From NCBI GenBank assembly GCA_030568195.1, contig JAJLTO010000006.1:868001-932000 (forward strand): DNA of 64,000 nucleotides. Direction: 5' to 3'. Under the pieces are notes generated by a model that had not been told where the DNA came from, did not search any database, and saw only the letters and a list, made by a program, of their open reading frames with translations. Both the position numbers and the translations under genes were made by a program. Of the stretch, positions 33,692 through 48,158 are shown one piece after another. Within the stretch, counting starts at the first letter, position 1. Each line of letters starts with the position of its first letter. The stretch comes from Dipodascopsis uninucleata var. uninucleata. Lineage: Eukaryota > Ascomycota > Lipomycetes > Lipomycetales > Lipomycetaceae.

Positions 33692-34676
33692 ATCTGAATA
33701 TTCGGCACCTCGTAAAAGACCTAACTGACTGGTATAAGGAAAATATTAAAGATAGTGAATAAATTCAAAATTTTCAGGTAAGCCGATAAGAGATAGCACG
33801 AGATCCAGCAAAAAAAAAGTGGCCTATCTTTATTTTCAAAAATCCCTGCTAGTGAAGCTAGTATTCACACTGATAGTGAAATGTATCTGCTCTGAACGTT
33901 ACTAACAGCCTTGATTCAGCGTGCAGGATGGAGTAGTCCTATCCCCACTGCAAAAAAAATACTGAGAATCTAGAAGCGAAAAAAGTGTGAACGATAATGA
34001 TAACGCTCGGCTCGTTGAGTATTCTCTCCGGGATCACTTGGACTTCACGAACTCTCAATTATTTGGTCCTCTAACAATACGAACGAAATTGTGGTGATTT
34101 ACGGACAAGTACTTTTTCCTATAGCTTTATCCTTGTCAGTGCTTCTGTCGTCCTCATAGGATCGGTTTTCGCGCAAACCTTTCTTTCAGCACTGCACGCC
34201 CACCGAACTCGACAATTAAAACCCAGTCAATATTATTAAAGCTGCTTTGCTATTACCTGCCAAGTCTCTTGTTCAGAGCGACATTTACGACCTCTCTGGC
34301 AACTCTAGTCACTTGTTTACGAATATCTCAGGCGACACAAATCGCGTTACTACAGAAACCTGGTACGAAAATATTTTCTATAAGTATTTGTAGATGTGGC
34401 ATATATATATAGATAATAGGCGTATATGCCACATATTTAAAATCGAACGATACCCCCTTTCCACCAGCCACAGAAAGGCCGCGAACGGCACAATCGTCAT
34501 TGCCTTCATGACTGCCAAAAGAATTTCCGTGAGGATCATCGTGTGCGGTTTAATCTCTTTTTACTATCAGAAAACAAGTTGACCAAGAATATATTTTGGG
34601 TTGATCCATCTCTGATTTATTAGTTACCATTTAGTTTATTACGTTCTATAATTTTAAAATAACACATAATATAACA
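33692..34676. other. Divergent promoter region between RFX1 and YOP1
   Basis: About 1 kb without a supported gene. A frame of 62 codons at 34394-34582 overlaps the inverted repeat described separately and has no similarity I recognise. Confidence 0.5.
34394..34434. repeat. Perfect 12-bp inverted repeat
   Basis: ATGTGGCATATA at 34394-34405 is the exact reverse complement of TATATGCCACAT at 34423-34434, with a 17-nt spacer. It lies about 245 bp upstream of the YOP1 start. The GTGGCA/TGCCAC ends could be a dimeric protein site. Confidence 0.75.
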
Positions 34677-35891
34677 ATGTCGTACCAAGATCAGATTTTT
34701 GCTTCAATTTCGAAGCTGGACAAGGTATGTTGTGTTTGGAATATCACAGTCAATGAATGTGCTGCGGATGAGAGATTTGTAGATACCGATAAATGATAGT
34801 ATTGTTGGACAAGGCTGAAGTGCATATGCTAACAGGATGATATTTGTATGAAATTAGGATCTCTCTAAGTATCCTGTGCTTGAGACTTTCGAGAAGCAGA
34901 CAGGTATGAATATTTGTGTTTACTTTTTTAAGTTGAGCAACCCTTCAATTGATAGCGGTCACTGCGTGAATTTTTTTGGCTCTCCTACTGGATAATCATA
35001 TGTGGTGTATCTTCTTAATAGCGCTGTTACAATTTGATTTGAAAATATGTTTGTATAGATGAATGGTTGTCGATTAATTATGTGGACAGTTGTACTGGAT
35101 GACTACACTGCGGGGACATCCAAATTTCTCTGTTGTGGTGCTGTTATTATTAATATTTTGGGTGGTCACTATCTTCGTCTTCATATACTTATTATGGCTC
35201 TATGTCCGTTAAGTTATTTACAGCAATCAGTTAACGATATTACTCTTTTAACATTAGGTGTTCCCAAGTCATATGGTGTTTTGGGTGGTGTGGGCTTCTA
35301 CCTCTTCCTCATCTTTTTGAATTTTGGCGGGTATGTTGACATTTTTGATATTATTTTTGACATTTTTTTCTTTTCAGAGAACTTGCAATTGCTGATGGAA
35401 GTTAATTATCGAAATTATATAGTATTGGTGAGCTTCTAGCCAATATTGCAGGTTTTGTTATTCCTGGTTATTACTCTCTTTTGGCATTGGACTCTCCTTC
35501 AAAGTCCGATGATACTCAATATTTGACTGTAAGTGTCTAGTGGTTTTTATGGTGAATCGTTCTGCGAAATCAGATAGTTGATAGCTATTAACGTTAGAAA
35601 TTCTAACATTGTTAGTATTGGGTGGTTTTCGCATTCTTCTCAGTTGTGGAATATTGGAGCCGTGCTATCCTGTACTGGATCCCATTCTACTGGTTCTTCA
35701 AGGTTATCTTCGTACTTTACCTTGGATTGCCTCAATTTGGCGGGGCGACAGTAGTCTATAAGAATGTTGTCAGGCCAATTGCTCAGAAGGTTACTGGATC
35801 CAACGCTGCTGATCACGTTACTTCCGTTGCTTCCGAGCTTAAGGAAAAGGTCGAGACAGCCTCTGCCAGTGCTACTGGTGTCGAGATCTAA
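34677..35891 (+). CDS. YOP1: ER membrane-shaping protein Yop1 (REEP5/DP1 family)
   Basis: Five exons, 34677-34724, 34858-34903, 35258-35330, 35423-35528 and 35616-35891, give 182 residues, the usual family length. Motifs in order are KYPVLETFEKQTGVPKSYGV, two hydrophobic hairpins (YLFLIFLNFGG, LLANIAGFVIPGYYSL), TQYLTYWVVFAFFSVVEYW and YWIPFYWFFKVIFVLYLGLP, then QFGGATVVYKNVVRP. The paired hairpins wedge into ER tubules and stabilise curvature together with reticulons. The C-terminus is an amphipathic charged helix, as in yeast Yop1. The second intron is about 354 nt, long for this window. The others are about 87-133 nt. Confidence 0.94.
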
Positions 35892-36517
35892 GCCAGGTGT
35901 ATCCATTCTGTCTACTTTTTGGACTATGCAAGCGTGTACATAAGCACGTACAGTCACATAGCTATTTATCTTTTTTAGTAATGGCCAGTTAGTCTTGAAG
36001 TGATTTCTTTATGTCTACTGTCTAATTATTATTATTGATATTATCATTATTATTACCGTTATTATTATTATGACTATGATTATTGTTATTATTTTAAAGA
36101 ATAGCGTGGCTTTTCTCTTTTCTCTTATTTTTTGACTGGAAATATGTGATTATCCATTTCAATGAAACTATTATTAACGACAAACTATAAATACCATTAT
36201 TCGAGTTCCACTACAAGTTCCACTACATACATTGGTTTGTGCAATCGCTGTATAATTCGTAACAAGTCAATTGTTTCCTATTATTCGCTCTCCCGTTACG
36301 GAACGGATATGTTGTTCACTGTTATAATGTAAGAGGTAATGTATTAGAAGTAACAACTGCAACTACATCAGATATGTATATTAGATGCCATCTGTAATAC
36401 TGGAGGAAATGAGAATATATCGCGTTGTTTTACATCACAATAAATATATCTAGCGAAGTGCAGCACAGTTATCCCTTGATACCGACTCCAATTTAAATAT
36501 CCTACAAAATTCTACTA
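35892..36517. other. Intergenic, convergent 3' ends of YOP1 and PEX3
   Basis: T-rich spacer that holds an imperfect ATT microsatellite. No gene seen. Confidence 0.5.
36023..36095 (+). repeat. Imperfect ATT trinucleotide microsatellite
   Basis: Runs of ATT units, interrupted by GAT, CAT, ACC and GAC, fill about 70 bp downstream of YOP1. Confidence 0.8.
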
Positions 36518-38040
36518 CTACCTGAGAACAGGGCCATAGCTTGAATAAATGACAGCACTGAATGCCGTGAGTTCAGGATTGTTGTTGATAGCCAACAGAT
36601 ATTGATTATTTTCATCTATACTTGAGAGTTCATAAGACTGATGGGCTAATCCTGCAAGAATACTCGCCAATTTAACTTTCTTGTGTGTCTGATCTATTTC
36701 TTCGACTAAAACCTGACCATCTGTTGATACTGTTGATTCAAGCATCTGATGGTAATAATTCATTTGCATATTTCCAAGAAGCACTTTCAGAGCCTCCTGT
36801 CGTAAAAGTGCCAGTACTCTCTTAGCATTAGGAGATTCAATTAAATCTCGTGTTTCGTCTAGTAATCCTTCAAGACCAGCATCAATTTGATATTTAAAAT
36901 CAGCAACCTTAGGATTTACTTCAGGGAAGTTTTGTGTAACCAAGAGCTCATCCTCTGCTGTCTCAGATGGTAGTAAGTCGTTTAGATAACTATATTAAAA
37001 GATTGAAATTGTTAACTTAAATCTGCTAAATGGTCTCAATATACAGAAGTAATTGATACTCACTGTTCGTGCTTCTTATCAACTTCATATGATACTTCAT
37101 ATAGCAACTTCGTAAGCTCTTCAAACGAGAGTTCCGATCGTGGTGTAATTCTATTCTTAATATCAGCAAATCGAATACCAACCTTGGTATACAGGAAAAA
37201 GAAACTGACCCTGAAAACACAGATTCGGTAGTTGTCCATACTGTCTCAGCAATGGCATTCCAGCCTTTATTAAGTAACCACCAGCTATAAGTAAGATAAC
37301 GTCTGTTAATTTCGGCATTGACGCCGATTACTTCTCCTCCCGTGGGATCTGAGGGCGACTTTTCACTAGATTCGTCTGACTCAGCCATCAGTCTTACAGA
37401 ATGAATGTAGGACTGTCTGCCAATTAAATTGATTTGCAGTCTAGTGAAAAAAATCAGGAGTGATAGAGAATGAATTAATGTTATGATGCGAGTGATAGAC
37501 GTTAACTTTAAATCATTCCATAGCTCTCTCTTCGACCGGTTTTTTTTATTAGTTGTTCCTTCAAGCTCCGCAGTAAAATTGGAAAAAGAGGAAGTTGTCG
37601 ACATTGTCTCCGCATCTAAAGGGGAATCTTCGCTGTAGGATCCGTTCTTCACTGCTACAGCACCTCTCTTTGACTTGAGATCTTCTGTCAATTTCTCCAC
37701 ATCAAAGCTTTTCATAATAGGATCGGAGAGCGTTTGTAGAAGCGCCTCGACAGTGAACGAGGCATCTTGCTGATTTTGCTCAAAACGTCTGCGTAAGCTA
37801 AATTACAGAACACATTTCTTGTTAGAAGACTTCCCGTACTCAACATACAAATAAAATTATACCGATGTATATTTACTTGTCTTACTTTTCTCTGTTGTTG
37901 GTATCATAAGCCAACTTCGCCTGGAGCTCTATCAGCCTGGATTTTAAGTAAGAGAACGTCCAGTATGAAGCTGCAACAGTCCCAAATAGCACTACAAATT
38001 TTCGTCGATGTCGTTGAAAGAATGGTATAATAGACACCAT
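36518..38040 (-). CDS. PEX3: Peroxisomal membrane biogenesis protein Pex3
   Basis: Four exons, 38040-37886, 37797-37242, 37182-37064 and 36989-36518, give 433 residues. The N-terminus shows the Pex3 targeting layout: FFQRHRRKF then a membrane span (VVLFGTVAASYWTFSYL). Family stretches follow: LRRRFEQNQQDASFTVEALL, ELWNDLKLTSITRIITLIHS, LQINLIGRQSYI and INRRYLTYSWWLLNKGW. The junction at the third exon (IAET then VGIRFADIKNRITPRSEL) keeps the family spacing. Pex3 recruits Pex19 and membrane proteins to peroxisomes and anchors Inp1 and Atg receptors. A Ser/Thr-rich insertion of about 50 residues sits before ELWNDLK. The second intron ends in CCAAG rather than TAG or CAG, a placement forced by phase. 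Confidence 0.93.
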
Positions 38041-38472
38041 TGCTGTCGTACTGATGCTATTTTGCCCTGATATGTGATTATTTCTGGCCCAATGTATATG
38101 AGTTGTACTATATATACGTATTGATTTTGTGATTTCACCTCAGGTTCGACAAACGCGGACAAATAGACAATGACGGATTTTACTTGTCTTGGGAGAACTC
38201 GTGACATTACTGAACTCCACCATTAAAAAGCAGAAAGCTTAGATTTACTAACAACCAGTCACTCATCACAGTAAGGCTCTATCTATAAAAGTGTTTCTTT
38301 AAACCACAGCTTTAATTTGAACTTTTATTGTTCTATTAAATTCAAAAGTGATACCTGTTTTCTATATTCTGAGACTATTGTTAACGGGATCAAAAGTAAA
38401 ACACACATGTTAATAGCCTTAGACAGAAATTGGATCTAAGGTCATATCAAACACAGCACAGGCAGAAGCTTT
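38041..38472. other. Divergent promoter region between PEX3 and ATG101
   Basis: AT-rich shared upstream region of two organelle-turnover genes. A minus-strand frame at 37992-38207 overlaps the PEX3 start out of frame and is not supported. Confidence 0.5.
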
Positions 38473-39540
38473 ATGTTGCACATAACGATTAATATTGTGC
38501 TGGACAGATTATTCATTTCAGACGTATTGAAAGGTAAGCTATTGTACAGTACCGTAGATGGGAGATGGTATCAAACAGAATTTTTTGAGTGACCGAATCT
38601 GACTCTTTTAGCTATCTTGTCGACAATCTTCTTCCACAGGCTCTTTGGAGTAATAAAGCCACTTTCACCTCCTCGTGAGATCTTGGAGATTACATATCCA
38701 TCCGCCGATGATCCATTATTAGAATCTCTGATCGATGAGAAGCTAGCACATCTCACGGCTTTATTGGACACATCAAGTACACCGCATCTCCAATCTAGTG
38801 GCTCGAATGCAACATCTCCAATATCGTCGACCGGCTTCTCGCAACGACAATTTTCTTTCCAGCCACAACAGCAACAGCAGTCGCCGTATGGGTCTCCAGC
38901 AGAGATGTATGTAGATTCAAAGACAAGCCCCCATTTACTAGGAGATCAGCGTTCTCAAGGGGGATCACCGTCAAGCGGCCATGGCCCAGACATGTCATCT
39001 TTATATTCGTCAATATATGAAATAGGTGAGTCGAGATCAATGGATTATAATGTTTATACGTATATTGATGATATGAGTACAGCAGACTAACAATAATGTA
39101 ACACAGAAAATCAAGAATCATATTCGTATCAGTTACCTCAAGATAACACATCTCTCGTGATCGCTGGCCCAACATTGTCGTCTATGAATCTCTCATCATT
39201 GAGTTCTGTGAAGAAATCTCAAATATGTGTGAGCTTCCACGAGAAAAAGACGAAGAAAGCGTGGTTTTCAAAGCTGGAAGAAGAAGTACGATGGGAAGAA
39301 TGGCAAGTTGATGTTGTATCCGTAACACCCAGAAACGACAGTGAAAGGGAAAGAATAGCAAGATCAACAGAAAGTCAGCTACAGAATATCATTTTAAAGA
39401 TAATTGACATCGTTAATGACCATAAAGATCATATTCCTCCAATTACAACTGAGGGAAATCCTTTCCCTTATCAAATTACGATACCACCATCACCTGGCGA
39501 GACCTGGGGATCAGTATTTAAAAAGATATTAGTCGAGTAA
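38473..39540 (+). CDS. ATG101: Autophagy initiation protein Atg101
   Basis: Three exons, 38473-38533, 38612-39025 and 39107-39540, give about 302 residues. The N-terminal HORMA part reads VLKAILSTIFFHRLFG, then EITYPSADDP and LESLIDEKL. The C-terminal part has KKAWFSKLEEEVRWEEW, then VVSVTPRNDSERERI and the invariant KDHIPPITTEGNPFPYQI. Between them lies a low-complexity insertion of roughly 110-120 residues rich in Ser, Gln, Pro and Gly, so the protein is longer than the about 200-220 residues typical of the family. Atg101 pairs with Atg13 through its HORMA domain in the Atg1/ULK complex. It is absent from Saccharomyces, which use Atg29/Atg31 instead. I see no WF-finger deviation beyond AWF. 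Confidence 0.9.
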
Positions 39541-39863
39541 ACCATCATCGCTAATATACGGGCGTGAAAATTTTGTTCGCTTACATTTTGTTTATTACTC
39601 GTGTCTTTTAATATGCTGTACTTACCATTCTTTTCATCGTTACCTCACATTATTCTATTTATCTAGTTATAATTTTGTTGTCTTTCACAACCACATTTTA
39701 CTGGATATGTAATTTAGCGTCATGGCACGAAGGTATATAGAATTGATCATAGATTAAATTCAAATGCTACAATATGCACTCTATTGGTTTATTAGTATTC
39801 CCATAAAACATACATATCCTTTGTAATGCGCTCTAATCACCCATATATACATAATTACCAAAC
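39541..39863. other. Intergenic, convergent 3' ends of ATG101 and FCF2
   Basis: AT-rich spacer with no gene. Confidence 0.5.
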
Positions 39864-40920
39864 CTAACGCCGTGATCGCTTTCTTTTTATGCCCTTGTAA
39901 AAGTTCTTTCCACCGGATACTTTCGTATTCTGAATTTCAGTGTATTTTCTCTTGAAATACTGTTTAGACTTTGTATCAGCCAGAATTTCATCAGCTAATG
40001 TTTGTTTTCTCTCCTTCTTAGTGAGTCTGGCAGAATAAAACTCAGTAGGCCCTTCAATAATGGTACCTGTTTGAAAGTATTTAGGGAAACTCTTGACGTC
40101 CCCATCCTTTTTATAATGTCTCTTTGGATCCAAAACATTACGCATTTTCAAAATTTGAAGGTCTCGTTTGACTTCAGGTGTTAACTCTGCCTTCGGCATG
40201 TCAAACCACTTGCCACCAGTAGTAGCTTCTTTGGCCTATACATAACTAACGTTAGAATCCAAGTAATATTCTCGAAGTTTAGAGAAAAAGTTCTATAATG
40301 CGAAGGATCAGGGTAACTATGACTATAATTATTAATCATAAATTAATCGAAGAAATGGTAAATTCCCTCGATCTCAGTTTTGTTGGAATTGTCATCATAT
40401 CCAATGAAAAAGCAATTGTGGATATCTGCATGCCTGCGACGCAAAGCAGAAAAACATACCTCTAACATTTGCATCTTTACTTTCTTAAGATCGACAACTT
40501 CTCTCAATTTCAGTTCGTCATTATGATTAGAACTGTCAAGTAATGCCATTGCATTTAGTCTAACAACGCCTGAGGTTCTAGTCAGATATCTATCAAAAGA
40601 TATTCCCGGATCCAATTTTGGTAATCTAAGATCAGAAAAAGTTAACTCCAATGATCTCTGCTTAAATGCATAATTGAAATCTGTTACTTCAAAAACCTTC
40701 TATAATTGGTTTTGCGTTCAATCGCTACTTACTGTTTGAAGAACTTTTCCTCATAACCATTAGCTTCAGACGTAAAGCTGCCATCAAGACGCATGAAAGA
40801 ATCTTCATGCAAATTCAGCTCATTTCTAGTATCATTACTCTCTGCGTTTAGAGTAGTATTAACAGACTCTCCCATCACATCGTCTGACGAGCTTTGAGCC
40901 CGCTTTGATCGAGTTTTCAT
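39864..40920 (-). CDS. FCF2: 18S rRNA processing factor Fcf2
   Basis: Three exons, 40920-40733, 40625-40460 and 40235-39864, give about 241 residues. The first junction yields EEKFFKQLPKLDPG, a motif also present in yeast Fcf2. The second yields a KE-rich linker and then GGKWFDMPKAELTPEVKRDL. The conserved core follows: LKMRNVLDPKRHYKK, PKYFQTGTIIEGPTEFYSARL and TKKERKQTLADEIL, with a basic C-terminus. Fcf2 is a nucleolar protein for cleavage at A0, A1 and A2 in pre-18S rRNA. The N-terminal 60 residues are disordered and acidic. An AAAAATTTTTT stretch lies just upstream (40938-40948). It is divergent from HAP5. Confidence 0.93.
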
Positions 40921-41235
40921 AATATATCTATATATACAAAAATTTTTTGCGACTAAAAATATTTTACAACAAAAATTCTCTGCAGACTCGATTTAAGGGC
41001 TGTTACATTATTCAAATGTGCAGTTATGCCATAAATGCAATATATAAATTATGCCGCCAAGTACCCAGCAAATCTTGACCCACCACCATCTTCTGCATAC
41101 AACTTACATATATTGTATAGGCATTTTTTGAAGTTGAAATCGCCCTTAATTTTTCAGGAATTTACCGGAAGCTACAATTTCACAGATAGATTTCAGCATA
41201 CTTTTATTAGTGATCGTAAGAATATTATAGCTGCA
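40921..41235. other. Divergent promoter region between FCF2 and HAP5
   Basis: About 315 bp, AT-rich, with an A5T6 element next to the FCF2 start. The HAP5 frame is open upstream of its chosen ATG back to 41035 but loses conservation there. Confidence 0.5.
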
Positions 41236-41918
41236 ATGTACTCGCCTCCACAGAATGAAGAAAATGCACAACAAGTACAGTATGACAGAATCCTTGAATC
41301 TGGAGGACACTATGGTGCGGCTGCAGCAGTAGCGGCATCTGGAGGAGCTCCTGCACCTACATTTGTAGGAGGAGCATTTGCCAACGTTGCTCAAGGTCTG
41401 ACAGGTCAATACCGGAACATTATGATGTCGTATTGGCAGGAGACCATTAATAATATTGAGAGAGAGGAGCATGAGTTCAAAATACATCAACTGCCACTAG
41501 CAAGAATCAAGGTGAGTGGAAGCAGACTACCGGTGATTGAGATCGAACCACAGATCGATGAAAAGTGAAACGGCAACAGCGGTAGAATGTAGTGTATTGG
41601 ATTAAGATACATGTGTTACAATGGGTGTGAATGACATACTAACTAGTTATGTTCTCCGAATATTAATAGAAAGTGATGAAGGCAGACGAAGACGTAAAGA
41701 TGATTTCAGCAGAGGCTCCTATACTCTTCGCCAAAGGATGTGATATTTTCATTACTGAGCTTACAATGAGAGCTTGGATACATGCTGAAGAGAATAAGCG
41801 AAGGACGCTGCAACGGTCTGATATTGCCAATGCTCTCCAAAAGTCAGATATGTTCGATTTTTTAATTGACATTGTGCCTAGAGAGGAGGCGGTTTCGGCA
41901 TCAAGAAAACAAGCTTAA
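41236..41918 (+). CDS. HAP5: CCAAT-binding factor subunit Hap5 (NF-YC)
   Basis: Two exons, 41236-41511 and 41670-41918, give 174 residues. The histone-fold core is [28 protein letters not shown], then [53 protein letters not shown] and [12 protein letters not shown]. It is nearly identical to NF-YC across fungi. The intron interrupts the codons for the invariant LARIKKVMK. Hap5 dimerises with Hap3 and joins Hap2 to bind CCAAT boxes. In fungi Hap4 or HapX then gives respiratory or iron control. The N-terminus has an Ala/Gly-rich stretch. The start at 41236 is chosen because sequence upstream is unlike the family. Confidence 0.95.
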
Positions 41919-42695
41919 ATTATAATAAAGGAGCCTAACGAAATTTATAAATAAATAGAGTAAAATTTATGGTCGGTATTAATGGATAAATCAAAAAATT
42001 TCCAATGGATAAGTTGAGTATTTTTCCATTCTATGTATGTCCTGCGCGTAGGTCGCATCTAACTTAAGTGGGAATTTCGGGTCTGTAGGTGTTAAAATTT
42101 CGACGTGGTAATATCTATGTTTATTTTATGTATTCTTATATGGATATTTTTAACTCCAATGGGGTTATATACATTAAATTTCGTTTTGTTCGACTTGTAT
42201 ATGTACCTTGCGTTGTTTGATATATTGATTTCTGTGCATTTGTTTTTGGTTATAGTAGCCTTCTGTCTTGTATATATGTCAAATGCTTAATTGTATCTAT
42301 ACTAGTGTTTAAAATATACTATAAGATAGATTATAGAATTGTCGCGATCAATTGATATATCTTCTGGCCATATCTATTATTTTAGAGCTCGTCAATACTT
42401 GCTTGATTCATGAAAATCAGCAGCATGACCTAAAAATATTCTCGTAGAACAAGCGTGGCCTCAACAAAAGAAGTCATTTGAAATATAGTATCTATTATAC
42501 GTGACTTTCAGTCAATCAATATAATTAACAAATAATAAAACGGACTAGGCCAATAAAAGGAATTAAAACAACAATGTTTGGGGAAAAGGTTAGAAACTAA
42601 ATAGTGTAAAAAAGCAGACAATCTGAATAATCATCTATCCATTATTGTAGTACCAGTTCATCAAATTTCAGACTAAGTGTACCTATTACTTATGT
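41919..42695. other. Intergenic, convergent 3' ends of HAP5 and LPD1
   Basis: T-rich. A 61-codon very hydrophobic frame at 42105-42290 reflects T-richness and is not called. Confidence 0.5.
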
Positions 42696-44810
<2,115 letters not shown>

Positions 44811-45491
44811 TTCTGTTTCTCCTGTAAAGATGGAAATTTTTATTGTAAAAAATTAAAAAACAAATCCTACAATTTCTTCCTGGAGAGAAAGGAAACAAAA
44901 AGGAAAAAGAGAATCTTCATTGACAAATAGCTATTATTTCTTTGTCGGGATCCGGGAACTTTAGTGGTTCATCTGTTGGACAACTGAAATAAAGGGTAAG
45001 GGTTTTAGTTGATTACTGCAATGGGACAGCCATCCGATACTTCACTTACTCAGTAGGATAATATTATGAGTAGTAAACTTTGACCGACTCGCGAGATATC
45101 AAACTTCAGCATAGTTTAGAGGCGTCAGTGCTTTGCACTCACTCGAAGAATATTAGATAACGAAAAATGGAAATCTGGTAGACATCATCATTGACACTGG
45201 ATTAAGATGGGAACATGCAACGCTGGAATTAATTGACAAGGGATTTGGAAGAATAACACAATATTGATACCAAGTAGCAGATATCCGAAAGAGCTGAAAA
45301 TAGGTGGAACAAGCCAAAGCATATATAGCACAAGACCAGACGAATATGAAGAAATAATATATATTTCCGTGTATCCACGAATCTAACAATAAAATATATC
45401 TTAATACATCTTGTTGCAATTGGCTCGTTTGAGATATATAGAACAATATAGTTAATGTAGTCTACGAACCTAGAATCAGTTGATTGTAGGA
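44811..45491. other. Intergenic between LPD1 and SGD1
   Basis: LPD1 promoter and SGD1 3' region. A 97-codon frame at 45153-45446 has no features. No gene seen. Confidence 0.5.
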
Positions 45492-47906
45492 TTATATATC
45501 GACCGCATCCCAGAGGCGATCAATAGAGTCACACATTATGTCAACACCCCATTTGATTAATGCGTTTTTCTTTCTTTCTTTCGAAGAGCATGATTTTGAT
45601 ATAGACTTACTGTCAACCGTCTCCTTCATGCGAGATTTGAAAAAATATTCAAGACCCTTAACGAGAACTGTGTTGTCTTTAACCTTGATAATCTGCTGGA
45701 TCAACGCTTTCTCTCCTGCCAACCGATCCTTTTCTCTAACTGTACGTAGAGATATGTGATGGAAAAGAAAAGAAAAAAAGGTTTCAAGAAACAGGTTTAT
45801 TTCTTCTGAACAGATCAGAAAATTAATGTGCTTCAAAATGTCAAAGCCCATGTAACCTTCTCCTACTATGAGAGCAAAAAATTTGGAATAATTGTTACGC
45901 TTCCGCTTTGAAGCACTCTCATCCTCGTCTTGAGGAACGAATCTCTCATCTAGGTCTGCATCATGGTCTGAGTCATCTGACTTTTCATTATCCTTATCCA
46001 TATTCGAATCTAAGACCTTAAAGTAGTCCCATAAAGTGAACTGGAAAGTCTTTTTCAAAGGATGCTGTTTACAAAGATTAGATCCCACATATGCATAAAA
46101 AGGGTTGAATTTTTTCTCGCTTGCGCAGCAATGCAGTAATACTCGCGGAATTTCTCGCTCTTGAGTGCGCTTGAGTTTTAGTCTCGTTAATCTGTCAGTT
46201 GCATCAATGTAATCTTCGCTTCCCATTATAGCAACAAATACAGCTCTTCGTATATCTGTGTTCATTCGTTGCTGCCGCGCTAATGAAAGCCAATCTGGTT
46301 CAGCTGAATCAAGAATATCATTCACAGCTGCCACATCAACGTCTGCAGCGTCTCGAATTTTCAGATCGCTACCAGGCCCTGTCCAAGCAGCACCAACAAT
46401 CCACCATTTTCCTTTTGTTTCAACATTGAGAATATCGTTCAAACTAACTCGAAGAGGCTCCGCATATTTTGGATTATTACTTAAATACTTCCGCATTCGA
46501 ATAATAGATTCTTGCGTAGTCGTGGACGATTGTTTCAACCTATTATTTTTAAGCGAGGTGACAGTTTCGATAAGAAACTTAGTGCGGGAGTTGATTTTCG
46601 TTTGATCCATCTCACGAACTGATTTTTGCAATAGCGAGATGATGTCTTTGAGAGCAGCCGGGTCATCGGAACGAAGTTGACCACCCGCGTTCTGAATCAG
46701 CTTCAGTAATAGCTCTGTATTCAATTCTGTAATATCATTCAAAAACTTCTTGATAAGATCATATACTAAATTGCATCCAACAACTTTGAAAACATAAAGT
46801 TGGCTGAGAAGTACCATCAAATTAGAACATTCTTTTCCCTTTTCTGGATCTGTGTAGAATTTCTCAAACTCCTCCACTAGCGACTGTACAAACGAAGCGC
46901 CAAACTCAGTTCCAATATTTTTATACAAAGAAGCTGTGAGAGCTCCATATACTATCACAAAATTATCAAGAAGAGTAGCTTTTTGTGTTGTCATCTCAAG
47001 TATTAACGAGGTCAGAGTGGAGATCACATTTTGTCGAGGATTGCTCAGAAATAGTTGCTGAAGTTCGCCAACAATGGAAGCTATATTTACTTCCGACAGC
47101 CTGTTGAGCTGACCCTGACATTGCCGTCGCAATTTTCTCAGAGTCTCTATCTCATCATCCGTTTCAGAATGCTGCCTTTTCCGTAGAGAAGGAGGTATAT
47201 ATCTTCCTGTTGATACAAATTTTACAGGTGGTAAGTAAGGATTTTCCTTGGATTTGATTAGAACTTCCGACTCGAAGTTGCCCTTGGCATCATTAGAATT
47301 AATAAGCACATAATTATCCTCATTGCTATCATCTTCACGAAATCCCTTGAAGGATTCGTCATCATCGTTATCGTCGGCGTCATCGGAAGCATGATCAGCC
47401 TTGATTCCAATTTCTACTTCATTTTCATCGTCTTCAACGAAATCAGATTCTAGATCAACGTCTTCTTCATTTTCCATATCCTGTATTTCATCTTCTTCCT
47501 CGCTGTCGGTTCTATTATTATGATTCTTCCTTTTTTTTTTAGTCGCGCTAAAGATATTGTCCAAGAAATCAAAATCGAGTCCATCGGTCAAATCTACAAG
47601 AGTAGCTAGCTGTTAACAATTATTTCATTTTGAAAACCTAGCACAACTTTAAATACCTGCAAGTCCATCGTCATCATCTACTCTCTTATGTAGCTTGCCA
47701 TCTTTTAGACCTAATTTTTGAGCGTAGTAAAGAATGTCTTCTTCGTCTTTCTGAGCAAGTGAATCATATCTCTTGTCCGATCGTGGTACATCTAGTCGTC
47801 TTCGCTTTTGGTGTTGCTTCTTCGCAGTTAGTCTTTTGTCATCCTTTGCTTCACGAAGTTTGCTCCTCTGTGAAGGTAGAATGTGCTTTCTCTTGACATT
47901 TCCCAT
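45492..47906 (-). CDS. SGD1: Nucleolar MIF4G/MA3 protein Sgd1 (NOM1)
   Basis: Two exons, 47906-47657 and 47593-45492, give 783 residues. The N-terminus is very basic (LPSQRSKLREAKDDKRL, HQKRRRLDVPRSD). A long Asp/Glu tract follows, then YIPPSLRKRQ. The MIF4G helical repeat begins at LRRQCQGQLNRLSEVNIASI and runs about 200 residues. It is followed by the LRVSLNDILN, KGKWWIVGAAWTG segment and the MA3 domain starting near IRRAVFVAIMGSEDYIDA. This is the Sgd1/NOM1 architecture; the protein recruits the helicase Fal1 for 18S rRNA processing in the nucleolus. The intron phase joins GLAD to LTDGLDFDFL. An AAAAATTTT element lies about 80 bp upstream. It is divergent from SRP14. Confidence 0.94.
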
Positions 47907-48158
47907 AATGTATACATGAATTGTTACGCATTTGATATTTTAGAGAAATATAATGCATTTATTCAAGAGGCCTGGGAAATCATCTAAAAATTTTAATCGT
48001 GCAGACGAAAGAGAATCCCCTGCGTAAATGTCCAAGGAGTGATGACTATGCCATAAATGCACCCAATATCTATGATTACACTTCGCTAGCTCACACTAGG
48101 GACACAACACTTGTAGTACAGCATCTTTCTTGCTCTCTGCACACAACTATATAGAAAA

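Noticed and set aside
42105-42290. Very hydrophobic 61-codon frame downstream of HAP5
   Set aside because: Phe, Leu and Ile richness follows the T-rich DNA. There is no conserved pattern and no promoter context.
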